DNA of 17,589 nucleotides. Source: an uncultured Ruminococcus sp. (GTDB lineage: Bacteria; Bacillota; Clostridia; Oscillospirales; Acutalibacteraceae). Where the stretch lies: assembly GCA_902766585.1 (NCBI GenBank), contig CACXDV010000165.1, positions 1-17,589 of the forward strand, in the 5' to 3' direction. Numbering within the stretch: position 1 is the first letter of the stretch; every line of letters starts with the position of its first letter. Below the pieces are notes generated by a model, which saw only the letters and a list, made by a program, of their open reading frames with translations, did no database searches and had not been told where the DNA came from. Both the position numbers and the translations under genes were made by a program. Of this stretch, positions 1 through 7,609 are shown one piece after another.

Positions 1-257
1 AGAGCGCTATAAGAGGCTATAAGGAGATAAATCTCAGAGCAATGAAGCTCCTTCCACACGGAGGATATCTTGCGACCTGTTCATGTTCTCATTTTATGAC
101 AGAGGAATTGTTTGATAAAATGCTTCACGAGGCAGCGGCTGATGCTCATGTTTCTCTCAGAAGGATAGAATACCGCCAGCAGTCTCCGGATCATCCTGTG
201 CTATATAATGTACCCGAAACCGAATATCTGAAATTCTATCTGTTTCAGGTCGTATAA
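1..257 (+). CDS. rlmI: Class I SAM-dependent rRNA methyltransferase (RlmI/YwbD type), C-terminal end only
   Basis: The gene enters from the left edge; the first complete codon is at position 3 and the stop is at 255-257. The visible residues begin SAIRGYKEINLRAMKLL and then give GGYLATCSCSHFM. This is the motif around the catalytic cysteine of the RlmI/RlmK-like family, which methylates C5 of a cytosine in 23S rRNA using S-adenosylmethionine. The ending, with DHPVLYNVPETEYLKFYLF, is also typical of the family's C-terminus. About 85 residues are seen; the PUA domain and most of the Rossmann fold lie outside the window. I see no hairpin terminator after the stop, and the next promoter starts about 40 nt downstream. 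The family assignment is firm. The exact target base is inferred from the family. Confidence 0.82.
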   Translation, partial: SAIRGYKEINLRAMKLLPHGGYLATCSCSHFMTEELFDKMLHEAAADAHVSLRRIEYRQQSPDHPVLYNVPETEYLKFYLFQVV

Positions 258-266
258 TCAAGCGGA

Positions 267-326
267 AAAAAATCATGAAACAGAGAAAAAACACTTGCAT
301 TTTGATAAAATATGTGTTATAATTCG
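267..326 (+). repeat. 60-bp direct repeat, copy 1 (contains a promoter)
   Basis: This block matches 2585-2644 at 58 of 60 positions; the mismatches are 275/2593 and 283/2601. The last 43 bases (284-326) are identical to 2602-2644. The similarity stops abruptly on both sides. The offset between the copies is 2318 bp, and the nuclease gene lies between them. Confidence 0.95.
295..323 (+). promoter_or_regulatory. Sigma-A-type promoter of the nuclease gene
   Basis: TTGCAT (295-300), a 17-nt spacer and TATAAT (318-323), preceded by TGT, which gives an extended -10. Transcription would start near 330, about 20 nt before the start codon. The same promoter recurs exactly upstream of rpmE. Confidence 0.85.
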
Positions 327-350
327 ACAAAAAATATTGGAGGTTTTTAT

Positions 351-2546
351 ATGTCAGATATGAGTGTTGAAGAATTTTTCCAAAAATACAAAAGCTATAT
401 CGAAGATGTGGCAGAGCTGGATGCAAAAGATTCAAACATTTTTAAAATACTTGGAGTTTCGTCTTATGAGATCAGACATTCTAACTTTATTAAATGGCTG
501 TTTGGCAAAGAAAGCTTCAAAAAAGCCTTTTTGGAAAAATGTTTTTCCGAATACGGAGAAGAAAGAGAACTCTCAGATGAGGATATTAAAGGAATTACTG
601 TAAAGCGAGAAGAACATTTTGAAGAAGTTGATAAAGACGGCAAGCCTGTTTATCGGTATTATAAAGACAAAAAAACATATTACAAGGTTGATGACTATAT
701 TTATATGCTTAAACTGCATGATGGAAAAGTAACCTATGAAGATCCGGATAAAGAATTAACTGATGAGGAAAAGAATAAATTTAAAGAAATTGGCAGATAT
801 ATTGATATAAATATTATTTGTAATGATTTTACATTGACGATTGAAAATAAGATCGAAATAGGCGAGCACAGCTTTCAGTGCATTGCTTACAGGAACTATA
901 TGCTCAACAACGATGATTACAGCGGAAGAAAGCATTATTTTGTACTGCTTGCTAAGAAAAAGCCCGATGATTTCGATATAGGACTTGATGAGAATTGCGG
1001 TCGATATCCTCACTATGTGTTTATGGATTATAATATGGTCAAGGATATTCTTATTAAGATCAAAGATAACGAATCTGAATTCAATGATATTGAAAAGAAC
1101 TATATTGAGCAGTATATCAATGTAATAACTGAGTGGTATGAGCTTCCGGAAGAATATAAGAATAAACTGTCAAAAATAGATGACTTTTCTCCCTTTTCCG
1201 ATAACAAAGAATATCAAAAGCTTCTTTCTATGCTGAAAGAAGCAGAACTTGAGGCGGGGATGCGATTTGCAGAGAAGGCGCGTCAATATTATCTTGATGT
1301 AATAAAACGAAGCTATGATAAAATAATAGAGTCAGTATTGAAACAAATGTGCCAGGATGAATCAATGGTAGACACTAAGAAATATAAGGGATATGCCTGT
1401 TCAATTGCTCTTCCTTTAGTAGAAGAGAAAGCGATAAACACAGTGGATTACAGAGCGCCTATGGGAGATAGTAAGACAATTTCTATTGCAATCGTTGCGG
1501 GTCTTGGTAAAAATGTATCAAAAAATCTTTGTAAACATCTGGAAAAAAAGAAATTTTGGGAATTAGTTAATAAATTAGTTGATAAAGACCAATGGAATGT
1601 AAACTTGAAGTATTATATTTATAACGGCTCAGGAATGGGTAATGAAAAAGCCAAAATACTTGATATTCCAGCCGTTTTGCCTAATACCGATACCCAAGAA
1701 TTGAAAGAAATATTCCGTGAGGATTTTGTCGGGATGTTATATGCCTACAGCTTTTTTAAAACAGAGTATTTGAGCTACCTTTGTTTTTTGAAGACTAAAG
1801 GAATATTGTCCGCCGAAACAAAGAAATTTACCCAAACAGCAATAGATCGTTACATAGGAAACAAAAATAATTTTAAAAGAATTAAAGAACGTATCAGTAT
1901 TTTTCTGGAGTATAAAGATTACGAGACAAGATTTGAAGATTTTTGGAAAAACTATCTGAAGCTTAATGATCTCAATGAAGTTAAAGAGTCGTTAAACCTT
2001 TTGCTTGAAAGAAATAAAGATGATAAAGCAATAGATGATGAGCTGAACTATATAATGGATGCAGTATATATTTCACTTTTTAATAAATGGATCGGTCAAG
2101 AAAGAACAAAATCGGATGAACCAAAAAATGAAGATGAACCAAAAGATAAAGATGAACCAAAAGATAAAGATGTCCGTGATTTATACGAGAGAATCAAAGA
2201 AATGAAAAACTCTGATGATATAAAAGATGAAGAACTGAAAAAGATACTTGACAAAGATGAAGATCTGAAAAAGATGCTTGACAGAATCTTTAATACAGTT
2301 GAAAAAAAAGAAAATAAATTCCAAGATCTCATTTCCGTATCAGGAGAATCAACAGGAAAATCGGCTAAGTGTTTGCGTTTTGGATGGTCATTTGATATTG
2401 TTTATAAATTGAGTGAAAAAGAAAATCAGGATAATTCAGGATTGAAAGAGATTTTTTATGATCGTACCTTGAAGGGACTTGAGCCTTTCGGCTATGATAA
2501 ACAGTTCAAAGATGAAAGATTCAAGGATAAATCTGAATGGGATTGA
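351..2546 (+). CDS. PD-(D/E)XK nuclease superfamily protein (PDDEXK_4-like), possible defence protein
   Basis: A 731-residue protein. The ATG at 351 is chosen because GGAGG (339-343) lies 7 nt upstream and the promoter -10 ends at 323; an in-frame ATG at 312 would fall inside the promoter. The N-terminal motif YEIRHSNFIKWLF (R42, H43, N45, W49) is characteristic of the PDDEXK_4 family. The nuclease core reads D152 in GRYIDI, then IENK (E165, K167), then Q176-CIA-Y180, a QxxxY motif of the kind found in RecB-like nucleases. These are the expected metal-binding and catalytic residues, so the active site looks intact. Residues about 230-585 are unassigned. A charged stretch with short tandem repeats follows (about 589-644), then a conserved-looking tail. 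No signal peptide or membrane segment is seen. Relatives often occur as single genes in variable genome regions, and an anti-phage role is possible but not shown. No clear terminator follows, so transcription may continue into rpmE. Confidence 0.72.
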   Translation: MSDMSVEEFFQKYKSYIEDVAELDAKDSNIFKILGVSSYEIRHSNFIKWLFGKESFKKAFLEKCFSEYGEERELSDEDIKGITVKREEHFEEVDKDGKPVYRYYKDKKTYYKVDDYIYMLKLHDGKVTYEDPDKELTDEEKNKFKEIGRYIDINIICNDFTLTIENKIEIGEHSFQCIAYRNYMLNNDDYSGRKHYFVLLAKKKPDDFDIGLDENCGRYPHYVFMDYNMVKDILIKIKDNESEFNDIEKNYIEQYINVITEWYELPEEYKNKLSKIDDFSPFSDNKEYQKLLSMLKEAELEAGMRFAEKARQYYLDVIKRSYDKIIESVLKQMCQDESMVDTKKYKGYACSIALPLVEEKAINTVDYRAPMGDSKTISIAIVAGLGKNVSKNLCKHLEKKKFWELVNKLVDKDQWNVNLKYYIYNGSGMGNEKAKILDIPAVLPNTDTQELKEIFREDFVGMLYAYSFFKTEYLSYLCFLKTKGILSAETKKFTQTAIDRYIGNKNNFKRIKERISIFLEYKDYETRFEDFWKNYLKLNDLNEVKESLNLLLERNKDDKAIDDELNYIMDAVYISLFNKWIGQERTKSDEPKNEDEPKDKDEPKDKDVRDLYERIKEMKNSDDIKDEELKKILDKDEDLKKMLDRIFNTVEKKENKFQDLISVSGESTGKSAKCLRFGWSFDIVYKLSEKENQDNSGLKEIFYDRTLKGLEPFGYDKQFKDERFKDKSEWD
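2115..2168 (+). repeat. Three in-frame 18-nt tandem units in the nuclease gene
   Basis: Units at 2115-2132, 2133-2150 and 2151-2168 encode DEPKNE, DEPKDK and DEPKDK. The last two units are identical in DNA. They form a charged linker at residues 589-606, and the unit length keeps the reading frame. Confidence 0.9.
2223..2282 (+). repeat. Two in-frame 30-nt tandem units in the nuclease gene
   Basis: Units 2223-2252 and 2253-2282 differ at two bases and encode KDEELKKILD and KDEDLKKMLD (residues 625-644). They probably form a charged helix. Confidence 0.88.
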
Positions 2547-2584
2547 TTTTTTCAGTGGATTCTGTAAATAGAATAATTCTTATT

Positions 2585-2644
2585 AAAAAATCTTGAAACA
2601 AAGAAAAAACACTTGCATTTTGATAAAATATGTGTTATAATTCG
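2585..2644 (+). repeat. 60-bp direct repeat, copy 2 (contains the rpmE promoter)
   Basis: Second copy of 267-326 with 58 of 60 positions matching. It lies 38 nt before the rpmE start and is probably the resident copy, because a ribosomal protein gene needs a strong promoter of its own. Confidence 0.95.
2613..2641 (+). promoter_or_regulatory. Sigma-A-type promoter of rpmE
   Basis: TTGCAT (2613-2618), 17-nt spacer, TATAAT (2636-2641) with an upstream TGT. It is identical in sequence to the nuclease promoter. Transcription should start near 2648. Confidence 0.87.
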
Positions 2645-2682
2645 TTTGTTACTTTGGCAGAACATGAAAGAGGTGAACTCAA

Positions 2683-2886
2683 GTGAAAGAGAATCTTCAT
2701 CCGAATTACAACCAGACTACAATTACCTGCGCTTGCGGTAATGTGATCGAAACAGGTTCAACAAAAAAGAATATCCGTGTTGAAATTTGCTCAAAATGCC
2801 ATCCCTTCTTTACAGGAAGACAGAAGCTCGTTGATACGGGCGGACGTGCCGAGAGATTTAATAAGCGTTACGGCATTAAGAAATAA
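2683..2886 (+). CDS. rpmE: 50S ribosomal protein L31, zinc-binding form
   Basis: A 67-residue protein of the usual L31 length. It carries the four zinc cysteines of the C+ form: C16 and C18 in CAC, C36 and C39 in CSKC, followed by HPFFTG. The tail GGRAERFNKRYG is typical of L31. The start is a GTG at 2683, supported by an AGAGGTGA ribosome-binding site at 2667-2674; no in-frame ATG lies closer. L31 sits at the subunit interface of the large ribosomal subunit. Zinc-binding L31 is the form used when zinc is available and can serve as a zinc store in related bacteria; no zinc operator was recognised here. It is a single-gene unit with its own promoter and a hairpin terminator. Confidence 0.97.
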   Translation: MKENLHPNYNQTTITCACGNVIETGSTKKNIRVEICSKCHPFFTGRQKLVDTGGRAERFNKRYGIKK

Positions 2887-2906
2887 TTTACAGATTATAC
2901 GGTTAT

Positions 2907-2936
2907 GGCGGTGCATTTGAAATGTGCCGCCTTTTT
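2907..2936 (+). terminator. Rho-independent terminator of rpmE
   Basis: An 11-bp stem with two G-U pairs (2907-2917 with 2921-2931), loop TGA, then TTTTT at 2932-2936. It lies 20 nt after the rpmE stop. Confidence 0.88.
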
Positions 2937-2954
2937 CTACCCGAAGGAGGTCTT

Positions 2955-3590
2955 ATGGAACAGACATACAAAACTGTAGGATGCGAAGCGCAGGATGAAT
3001 TTACAGAGCAGCGTTCAAGATTCATAGGCTATGTCCGTCCTGTAAAGACGGAGGAGGAAGCGCTTGCTTTTATCGAGGAAAAGAAAAAATACCACTGGGA
3101 TGCAAGACATAATGTATATGCCTATTCGCTGAGAGAAGGCGGGATAAAGCGTTTCAGTGACGACGGAGAGCCTCATGGCTCCGCCGGCGCGCCTGTTCTG
3201 GACGTGATAGTGAAATCGGGAGTAACGGATGCCGTAATAGTCGTGACGAGATATTTCGGAGGTATACTTCTGGGAGTCGGAGGACTTGTGAGAGCATATA
3301 CAAGAGCTGCGAAAATAGCGCTGGAGGCAGGAAAGATAGTAACCGTACAGATGTGCAGCGTATGCCGGGTGGTTTGTGATTATAATATGTACGGGATCAT
3401 CTCCGGACTGATACCTGCAAACGGAGGAATAATAGATGATACGGGCTTTGCAGATACGGTGACGGTGGATTTCCATATAACGCCGGCAGGACTTTCATTG
3501 CTTACAAAGCAGCTTGCCGACCGTACCTGCGGAAAAGCTGTTCCTGAAATACTCGGAGAAAAATTTTTTTCGGATATTAAAAATAATTAA
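2955..3590 (+). CDS. yigZ: YigZ / IMPACT family protein
   Basis: A 211-residue protein. The ATG at 2955 follows GAAGGAGG (2943-2950) by 4 nt; an in-frame ATG at 2922 lies inside the rpmE terminator and is not a plausible start. The N-terminal UPF0029/IMPACT domain carries SRFIGYV, the GEPHGSAGAP loop and the family signature GGILLGVGGLVRAYT. The C-terminal part from about residue 135 fits the DUF1949 domain common in bacterial YigZ proteins. The eukaryotic relative IMPACT regulates a translation-linked kinase. The bacterial role is not settled, and a link to translation or nucleic-acid binding has been proposed from structure. The stop is 72 nt before dgt. No separate promoter for yigZ was found after the terminator, so its promoter may be weak or transcription may leak from rpmE. 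Confidence 0.93.
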   Translation: MEQTYKTVGCEAQDEFTEQRSRFIGYVRPVKTEEEALAFIEEKKKYHWDARHNVYAYSLREGGIKRFSDDGEPHGSAGAPVLDVIVKSGVTDAVIVVTRYFGGILLGVGGLVRAYTRAAKIALEAGKIVTVQMCSVCRVVCDYNMYGIISGLIPANGGIIDDTGFADTVTVDFHITPAGLSLLTKQLADRTCGKAVPEILGEKFFSDIKNN

Positions 3591-3650
3591 AGGGAAAACC
3601 GATTTTTTGACGTATATATTATCAGATGCTTTTTTCACAGCTTTTTGAAT

Positions 3651-3657
3651 GGAGGAG
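3651..3657 (+). promoter_or_regulatory. Ribosome-binding site fixing the dgt start
   Basis: GGAGGAG lies 5 nt before the GTG at 3663. It rules out an in-frame TTG at 3645, which lies upstream of this site. Confidence 0.8.
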
Positions 3658-3662
3658 TGTCT

Positions 3663-4667
3663 GTGAATATACGGGAACGAATCGAAGAGAATGAAAAGCT
3701 CCTGTTTTCTCCTTATGCCTGTTTTTCGGCGCAGACAAAGGGCAGGCTGAGGCAGGAGGAGCAGTGTATGGTAAGGACTGATTTTCAGCGTGACCGGGAC
3801 AGAGTGATACATTGTAAGGCTTTCCGCAGACTGAAGCATAAGACACAGGTATTTCTTTCTCCAGAGGGCGACCATTACCGCACAAGGCTCACTCATACGC
3901 TTGAGGTCGCTCAGATAGCAAGAACGGTGGCAAGAGCACTTCGGCTGAATGAGGATCTTACAGAGGCTATATCCCTTGCGCATGACCTTGGGCATACTCC
4001 GTTCGGTCATGCGGGAGAGAGGGCGCTTAACAGTATCGTGCCGGGAGGCTTCCGTCATTACGAGCAAAGCCTCAGAGTAGTGGATAAGCTTGAAAAGAAC
4101 GGAGAAGGACTTAATCTTACATATGAGACAAGGAACGGAATATTGTGTCATACCAAGGGCGAGGAGGCTGTCACGCTTGAGGGAAGGATAGTCCGTATTG
4201 CTGACCGCATAGCTTACATAAATCACGATATAGATGATGCGCTGAGGGCAGGGGTTATCTCCGCAAGAGCGCTTCCGTCAGAAACGGGACGGGTACTCGG
4301 AAATACTACGTCCGAAAGGATCAATACACTTGTTATGTCGCTGATAAATAATTCCTCGGACGGAGTTCTTATGATGGACAGCGATACTCAGAGCGCTTAT
4401 GAACAGCTTCACCGTTTCATGTTTGCAAGTGTATACAACAATGACAGCGCAAAATCAGAGGAACGCAAGGTTCCCGAACTGATGTCATTTCTATATGAAT
4501 ATTTTGTAAAAGCCCCTGAAAAGCTTCCGGAGGAATACCGCGGAACAGCTAAATCTGAGGGGGTAGAAAGAGCCGTATGCGATTATCTTGCGGGAATGAC
4601 GGACAGATATGCAATAGAGCAGTTTAAGAATCTGTTCATACCGCACTCATGGGTGGGTTATCGCTGA
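3663..4667 (+). CDS. dgt: Deoxyguanosinetriphosphate triphosphohydrolase-like HD protein
   Basis: A 334-residue protein with a GTG start. It is an HD-domain dNTP triphosphohydrolase, which cleaves dNTPs to nucleoside and tripolyphosphate. Visible motifs are DRDRVIHCKAFRRLKHKTQV (residues 44-63), GDHYRTRLTHTLEVAQIAR with H78, the HD pair H107-D108 in AHDLGHTPFGH, and RIADRIAYINHDIDDA, which supplies later metal and nucleotide contacts. The length fits the short dGTPase-like class, smaller than E. coli Dgt (about 505 residues), so substrate preference may be broader than dGTP. The gene lies 24 nt before dnaG and is probably co-transcribed with it. dGTPase-like genes are often found just ahead of dnaG in clostridia, which fits a link between nucleotide pools and replication. 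Confidence 0.93.
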   Translation: MNIRERIEENEKLLFSPYACFSAQTKGRLRQEEQCMVRTDFQRDRDRVIHCKAFRRLKHKTQVFLSPEGDHYRTRLTHTLEVAQIARTVARALRLNEDLTEAISLAHDLGHTPFGHAGERALNSIVPGGFRHYEQSLRVVDKLEKNGEGLNLTYETRNGILCHTKGEEAVTLEGRIVRIADRIAYINHDIDDALRAGVISARALPSETGRVLGNTTSERINTLVMSLINNSSDGVLMMDSDTQSAYEQLHRFMFASVYNNDSAKSEERKVPELMSFLYEYFVKAPEKLPEEYRGTAKSEGVERAVCDYLAGMTDRYAIEQFKNLFIPHSWVGYR

Positions 4668-4691
4668 GGCTTATCAGAAAGGAGGCTTTAA

Positions 4692-6467
4692 ATGAGTATT
4701 CCTGAAGAATTTGTACAGGAACTGAAAATGCGTACAGATATTGAGGATGTTATATCAAGCTATGTTACATTAAAGCGTTCCGGAAACAGGCTTTTGGGGC
4801 TGTGTCCCTTTCATCGTGAAAAAACGCCGTCATTTGTCGTAAATAAAGACGGTAATTATTTTCATTGCTTCGGCTGTGGTGTCGGAGGAGATCCTATCAC
4901 ATTTATACGGAAGATAGAGAATGTTGATTATGTTGACGCTCTGAAAATACTTGCTTCAAGGGCAGGTATGACTGTTCCGGAGGGAAAAGCTGATGACGGG
5001 ATGCGGAAGCTCAAAAACCGTATTCTTGAAGCTAACCGTGAGGCGGCGCGTTTCTTTTACGGAGAGCTGATGAAAAGTCCGGCGGGAAAGGATGCGCTCA
5101 GCTATCTGCACGGCAGGCAGCTTACGGATAAAACGATAGTTCATTTCGGACTGGGCTATTCGCCGCCCGAAAGGTACAAGCTGACAAATTACCTTATGTC
5201 AAAGGGATTTAAGGGCGATGAGCTTATCGCGGCAAATCTTATCTGTCAGTCAAAAAACGGTTACGGACAATACTTTGACCGTTTTTCAGACAGAATAATG
5301 TTTCCGATAATGGATCTCGGAGGAAATGTCATAGCCTTCGGCGGAAGAATAATGACCGATATAAAGCCCAAATATCTGAATACATCCGAAACACCTGTAT
5401 TCAATAAACGAAAAAATCTTTTTGCTCTGAATTTTGCGAAATATGTTGTCAAGGGACAGCTTATTCTCGTGGAGGGCTATATGGATGTTATAGCGCTTCA
5501 TCAGGCGGGCTTTGAAACGGCAGTTGCTACGCTTGGAACCGCTCTTACAGAAGATCAGGCAAGAAGGATAAAGCAATACTGTGATGAGGTGGTCGTCTGC
5601 TACGATTCTGATGAGGCGGGCAGAAAGGCGACACTTCGCGCAATAGAAATACTTCGTCCGGCAGGTCTCAAGATAAAGGTAATGAACGTGCCGAACGGAA
5701 AGGATCCGGACGAATTTATCAAATCATACGGAGAACATGGACCTTCACGCTTCGGACTGCTTATTGAAAAAGCACCGAATGATATCGACTACCGCCTTAA
5801 TGAGATGAAGAAGGGCTTTGACCTTAACCGCCCTGAACAGCGGGTGGATTTTCTTACACAGGCATCATCTGTTCTTGCTTCGATAGACAATCCTGTTGAA
5901 AGGGATGTTTACAGCGCAAGGCTATCCGATGAGATGAATGTGCAGAAGCAGGCAATATCGAGCCTTGTGGAAAGCGGCGTAAAGCATGAAAGGGAAAGAG
6001 AAAGAAGAGAATACCGCCGACGTGTGAATCAGAATCTTTCTGTTCAGATGAATATGAACAATAACGGAAACCTCCGAGCAGCTAAGGCTGAGGAGGCTAT
6101 TATCACCATTATGATGATAAATTCTGATATTGCAGACAGGGTGTACAGGGAACTCAGACCTGAAGAATTTGTTACAGGCTATAACCGCAGTATATATGCG
6201 GTTCTGGTAAAGAGACTGCAGGCAGGCAAGGGAATTTCGATATCCGATGTTTCGGAGGATTTTACTGTTGAGGAAATGAGTATGCTGGTAAAGCTTATTG
6301 ATTCCTACTCACCAGAAACAAATCCGGTTTCCGCAGCGGATACATATATTTCCATTTTGCGCGAGGAGGGGACAAAGCTTTCTCCCGAGCAGATAGCCGG
6401 AGCGGATAACGATACTATCATGGAGCTTATCCGGCAGACTCAGAAAAAGAAATTCGGACACGGATGA
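4692..6467 (+). CDS. dnaG: DNA primase
   Basis: A 591-residue primase, which makes the RNA primers for chromosome replication. The ATG at 4692 follows AAAGGAGG with good spacing. The N-terminal zinc-binding domain is complete: C38, H41, C59 and C62 in CPFH and CFGC. The RNA polymerase core follows, with LGYSPP and AFGGRI. The TOPRIM fold carries E261 in VEGYMD and D305/D307 in CYDSDEAG, the metal-binding catalytic residues. The C-terminal region from about 455 (AEEAIITIMM, then YNRSIYAVL) fits the helicase-binding domain that contacts DnaB. Overall length is normal for Firmicutes. It lies between dgt and rpoD, the conserved macromolecular synthesis arrangement; rpsU, which precedes dnaG in proteobacteria, is absent. 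Confidence 0.97.
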   Translation: MSIPEEFVQELKMRTDIEDVISSYVTLKRSGNRLLGLCPFHREKTPSFVVNKDGNYFHCFGCGVGGDPITFIRKIENVDYVDALKILASRAGMTVPEGKADDGMRKLKNRILEANREAARFFYGELMKSPAGKDALSYLHGRQLTDKTIVHFGLGYSPPERYKLTNYLMSKGFKGDELIAANLICQSKNGYGQYFDRFSDRIMFPIMDLGGNVIAFGGRIMTDIKPKYLNTSETPVFNKRKNLFALNFAKYVVKGQLILVEGYMDVIALHQAGFETAVATLGTALTEDQARRIKQYCDEVVVCYDSDEAGRKATLRAIEILRPAGLKIKVMNVPNGKDPDEFIKSYGEHGPSRFGLLIEKAPNDIDYRLNEMKKGFDLNRPEQRVDFLTQASSVLASIDNPVERDVYSARLSDEMNVQKQAISSLVESGVKHERERERREYRRRVNQNLSVQMNMNNNGNLRAAKAEEAIITIMMINSDIADRVYRELRPEEFVTGYNRSIYAVLVKRLQAGKGISISDVSEDFTVEEMSMLVKLIDSYSPETNPVSAADTYISILREEGTKLSPEQIAGADNDTIMELIRQTQKKKFGHG

Positions 6468-6497
6468 TCCGAAGGGAACTAAAAATTTTTTTAAAAC

Positions 6498-6503
6498 GGA
6501 GGA
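6498..6503 (+). promoter_or_regulatory. Ribosome-binding site deciding the rpoD start
   Basis: GGAGGA at 6498-6503. An ATG at 6504 touches it and is too close. The in-frame ATG at 6510 is 6 nt away and is taken as the start. Confidence 0.8.
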
Positions 6504-6509
6504 ATGAAC

Positions 6510-7595
6510 ATGAGTAATCAGCAGCCCGAAAAAAAGGATATAGTAAATGACCTTATTGAAATCGCAAAGCAGAAGGGACAGATAACAAGTAAGGAGATAT
6601 TTGATGCAACGGGCGAAATGGATATGGATCCCGATGCAATGACAAGAGTTTACGGAATACTTGAATCCAATGGTATCGAGATAGTTGAAACGATAGACGA
6701 TATTATTATGAACGATGATGATCTGTCAGGTATTTCAGATGATGAGGATAAGGAGGACGGAAGCTCCGAAACAGTAGCGCCTACCGAGGATCCGGTAAAG
6801 ATATACCTCAAGGAAATAGGCAGGGTACCGCTTCTTACCTCAGATGAAGAATCCGAACTCGCAAGGAGGATACTTGACGGAGATGAGGAGGCAAGTCAGA
6901 GACTTGTAGAGGCAAACCTCCGTCTTGTTGTAAGTATTGCAAAGCGTTATCTCGGCAGAGGTATGCAGTTCCTTGATCTTATCCAGGAGGGTAATCTCGG
7001 TCTTATGAAGGCAGTAGAAAAATTTGACCATACAAAGGGCTTCAAATTTTCTACTTATGCAACATGGTGGATACGTCAGGCTATCACCCGCGCTATTGCA
7101 GATCAGGCAAGGACGATCCGTATTCCTGTACATATGGGCGAAACGATCAATAAGATAAAGAAAGCGTCGAGTCAGCTTCTGCATGAGAACGGACACGAGC
7201 CTACTGTTGAGGAGATAGCTGATTATCTCAATACTCCGATAGATAAGATCAGAGAGGCAATGAGAGCATCTCAGGAGCCTGTTTCACTTGAAACTCCTAT
7301 CGGTGAGGAGGAAGACAGCCACCTCGGAGATTTCATTCCCGATGAATCGGCGCTTACTCCTCAGGAGGCTGCTGCACAGGCTATGCTCAAGGAACAGCTC
7401 GATTCCGTACTTGCTACGCTTACTCCCCGTGAGGAAAAGGTCATCCGTCTGCGCTTCGGCCTTGATGACGGCAGACCGAGAACTCTTGAAGAGGTAGGAG
7501 ATGAATTTGAGGTGACCAGAGAGAGAATACGTCAGATAGAGGCAAAGGCTCTCCGCAAGCTTCGTCATCCCAGCAGAAGCAAAAAGCTTAAGTAA
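6510..7595 (+). CDS. rpoD: RNA polymerase primary sigma factor (RpoD/SigA)
   Basis: A 361-residue housekeeping sigma-70. Region 1.1 is the helical N-terminus (LIEIAKQKGQITSKEIFDA). Region 1.2 begins at D94 (DPVKIYLKEIGRVPLL). Region 2 contains RYLGRGMQFLDLIQEGN, which binds the polymerase core, and FKFSTYATWWIRQAITRAI, with W186 and W187 for promoter melting and -10 reading. Region 3 starts at IRIPVHM. Region 4.2 has the helix-turn-helix VTRERIRQIEAKALRKLRHP from V335, with R337, E338, R341 and Q342 for -35 recognition. All key residues are intact, so it should read TTGACA/TATAAT promoters such as those seen here. It follows dnaG by 42 nt and precedes a sigma paralogue by 14 nt; the three are probably one transcript. 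Confidence 0.98.
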   Translation: MSNQQPEKKDIVNDLIEIAKQKGQITSKEIFDATGEMDMDPDAMTRVYGILESNGIEIVETIDDIIMNDDDLSGISDDEDKEDGSSETVAPTEDPVKIYLKEIGRVPLLTSDEESELARRILDGDEEASQRLVEANLRLVVSIAKRYLGRGMQFLDLIQEGNLGLMKAVEKFDHTKGFKFSTYATWWIRQAITRAIADQARTIRIPVHMGETINKIKKASSQLLHENGHEPTVEEIADYLNTPIDKIREAMRASQEPVSLETPIGEEEDSHLGDFIPDESALTPQEAAAQAMLKEQLDSVLATLTPREEKVIRLRFGLDDGRPRTLEEVGDEFEVTRERIRQIEAKALRKLRHPSRSKKLK

Positions 7596-7609
7596 AAACG
7601 GAGGAAAAT

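Larger units (their letters stand above)
267..2584 (+). other. Putative inserted cassette: promoter copy plus PD-(D/E)XK gene
   Basis: One repeat copy plus the nuclease gene forms a 2318-bp unit that looks inserted between the rRNA methyltransferase gene and rpmE. Evidence: the 60-bp direct repeats at its limits, and AT-rich composition unlike the surroundings. A hand count of 1561-1620 gives 12 G+C in 60, against 27 in 60 for 9301-9360 in ackA. It carries a single gene. No transposase, integrase or terminal inverted repeat was seen, so how it arrived is unknown. Removing one repeat and the gene would leave the methyltransferase gene, one promoter and rpmE, which is the likely ancestral order. 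Confidence 0.6.

Noticed and set aside
2547..2584. Terminator for the nuclease gene
   Set aside because: Only a 5-bp AT-rich palindrome (AGAAT-A-ATTCT) with no T run; too weak to call.
3607..3612. TTGACG upstream of dgt as a promoter -35
   Set aside because: No -10 at a normal distance; the sequence at the right spacing is a T run.
3495..4226. Long open frame on the minus strand (243 codons) opposite dgt
   Set aside because: It lies antisense to a well-supported HD-domain gene, has no recognisable protein motif and no good ribosome-binding site; it is a shadow of the coding strand.
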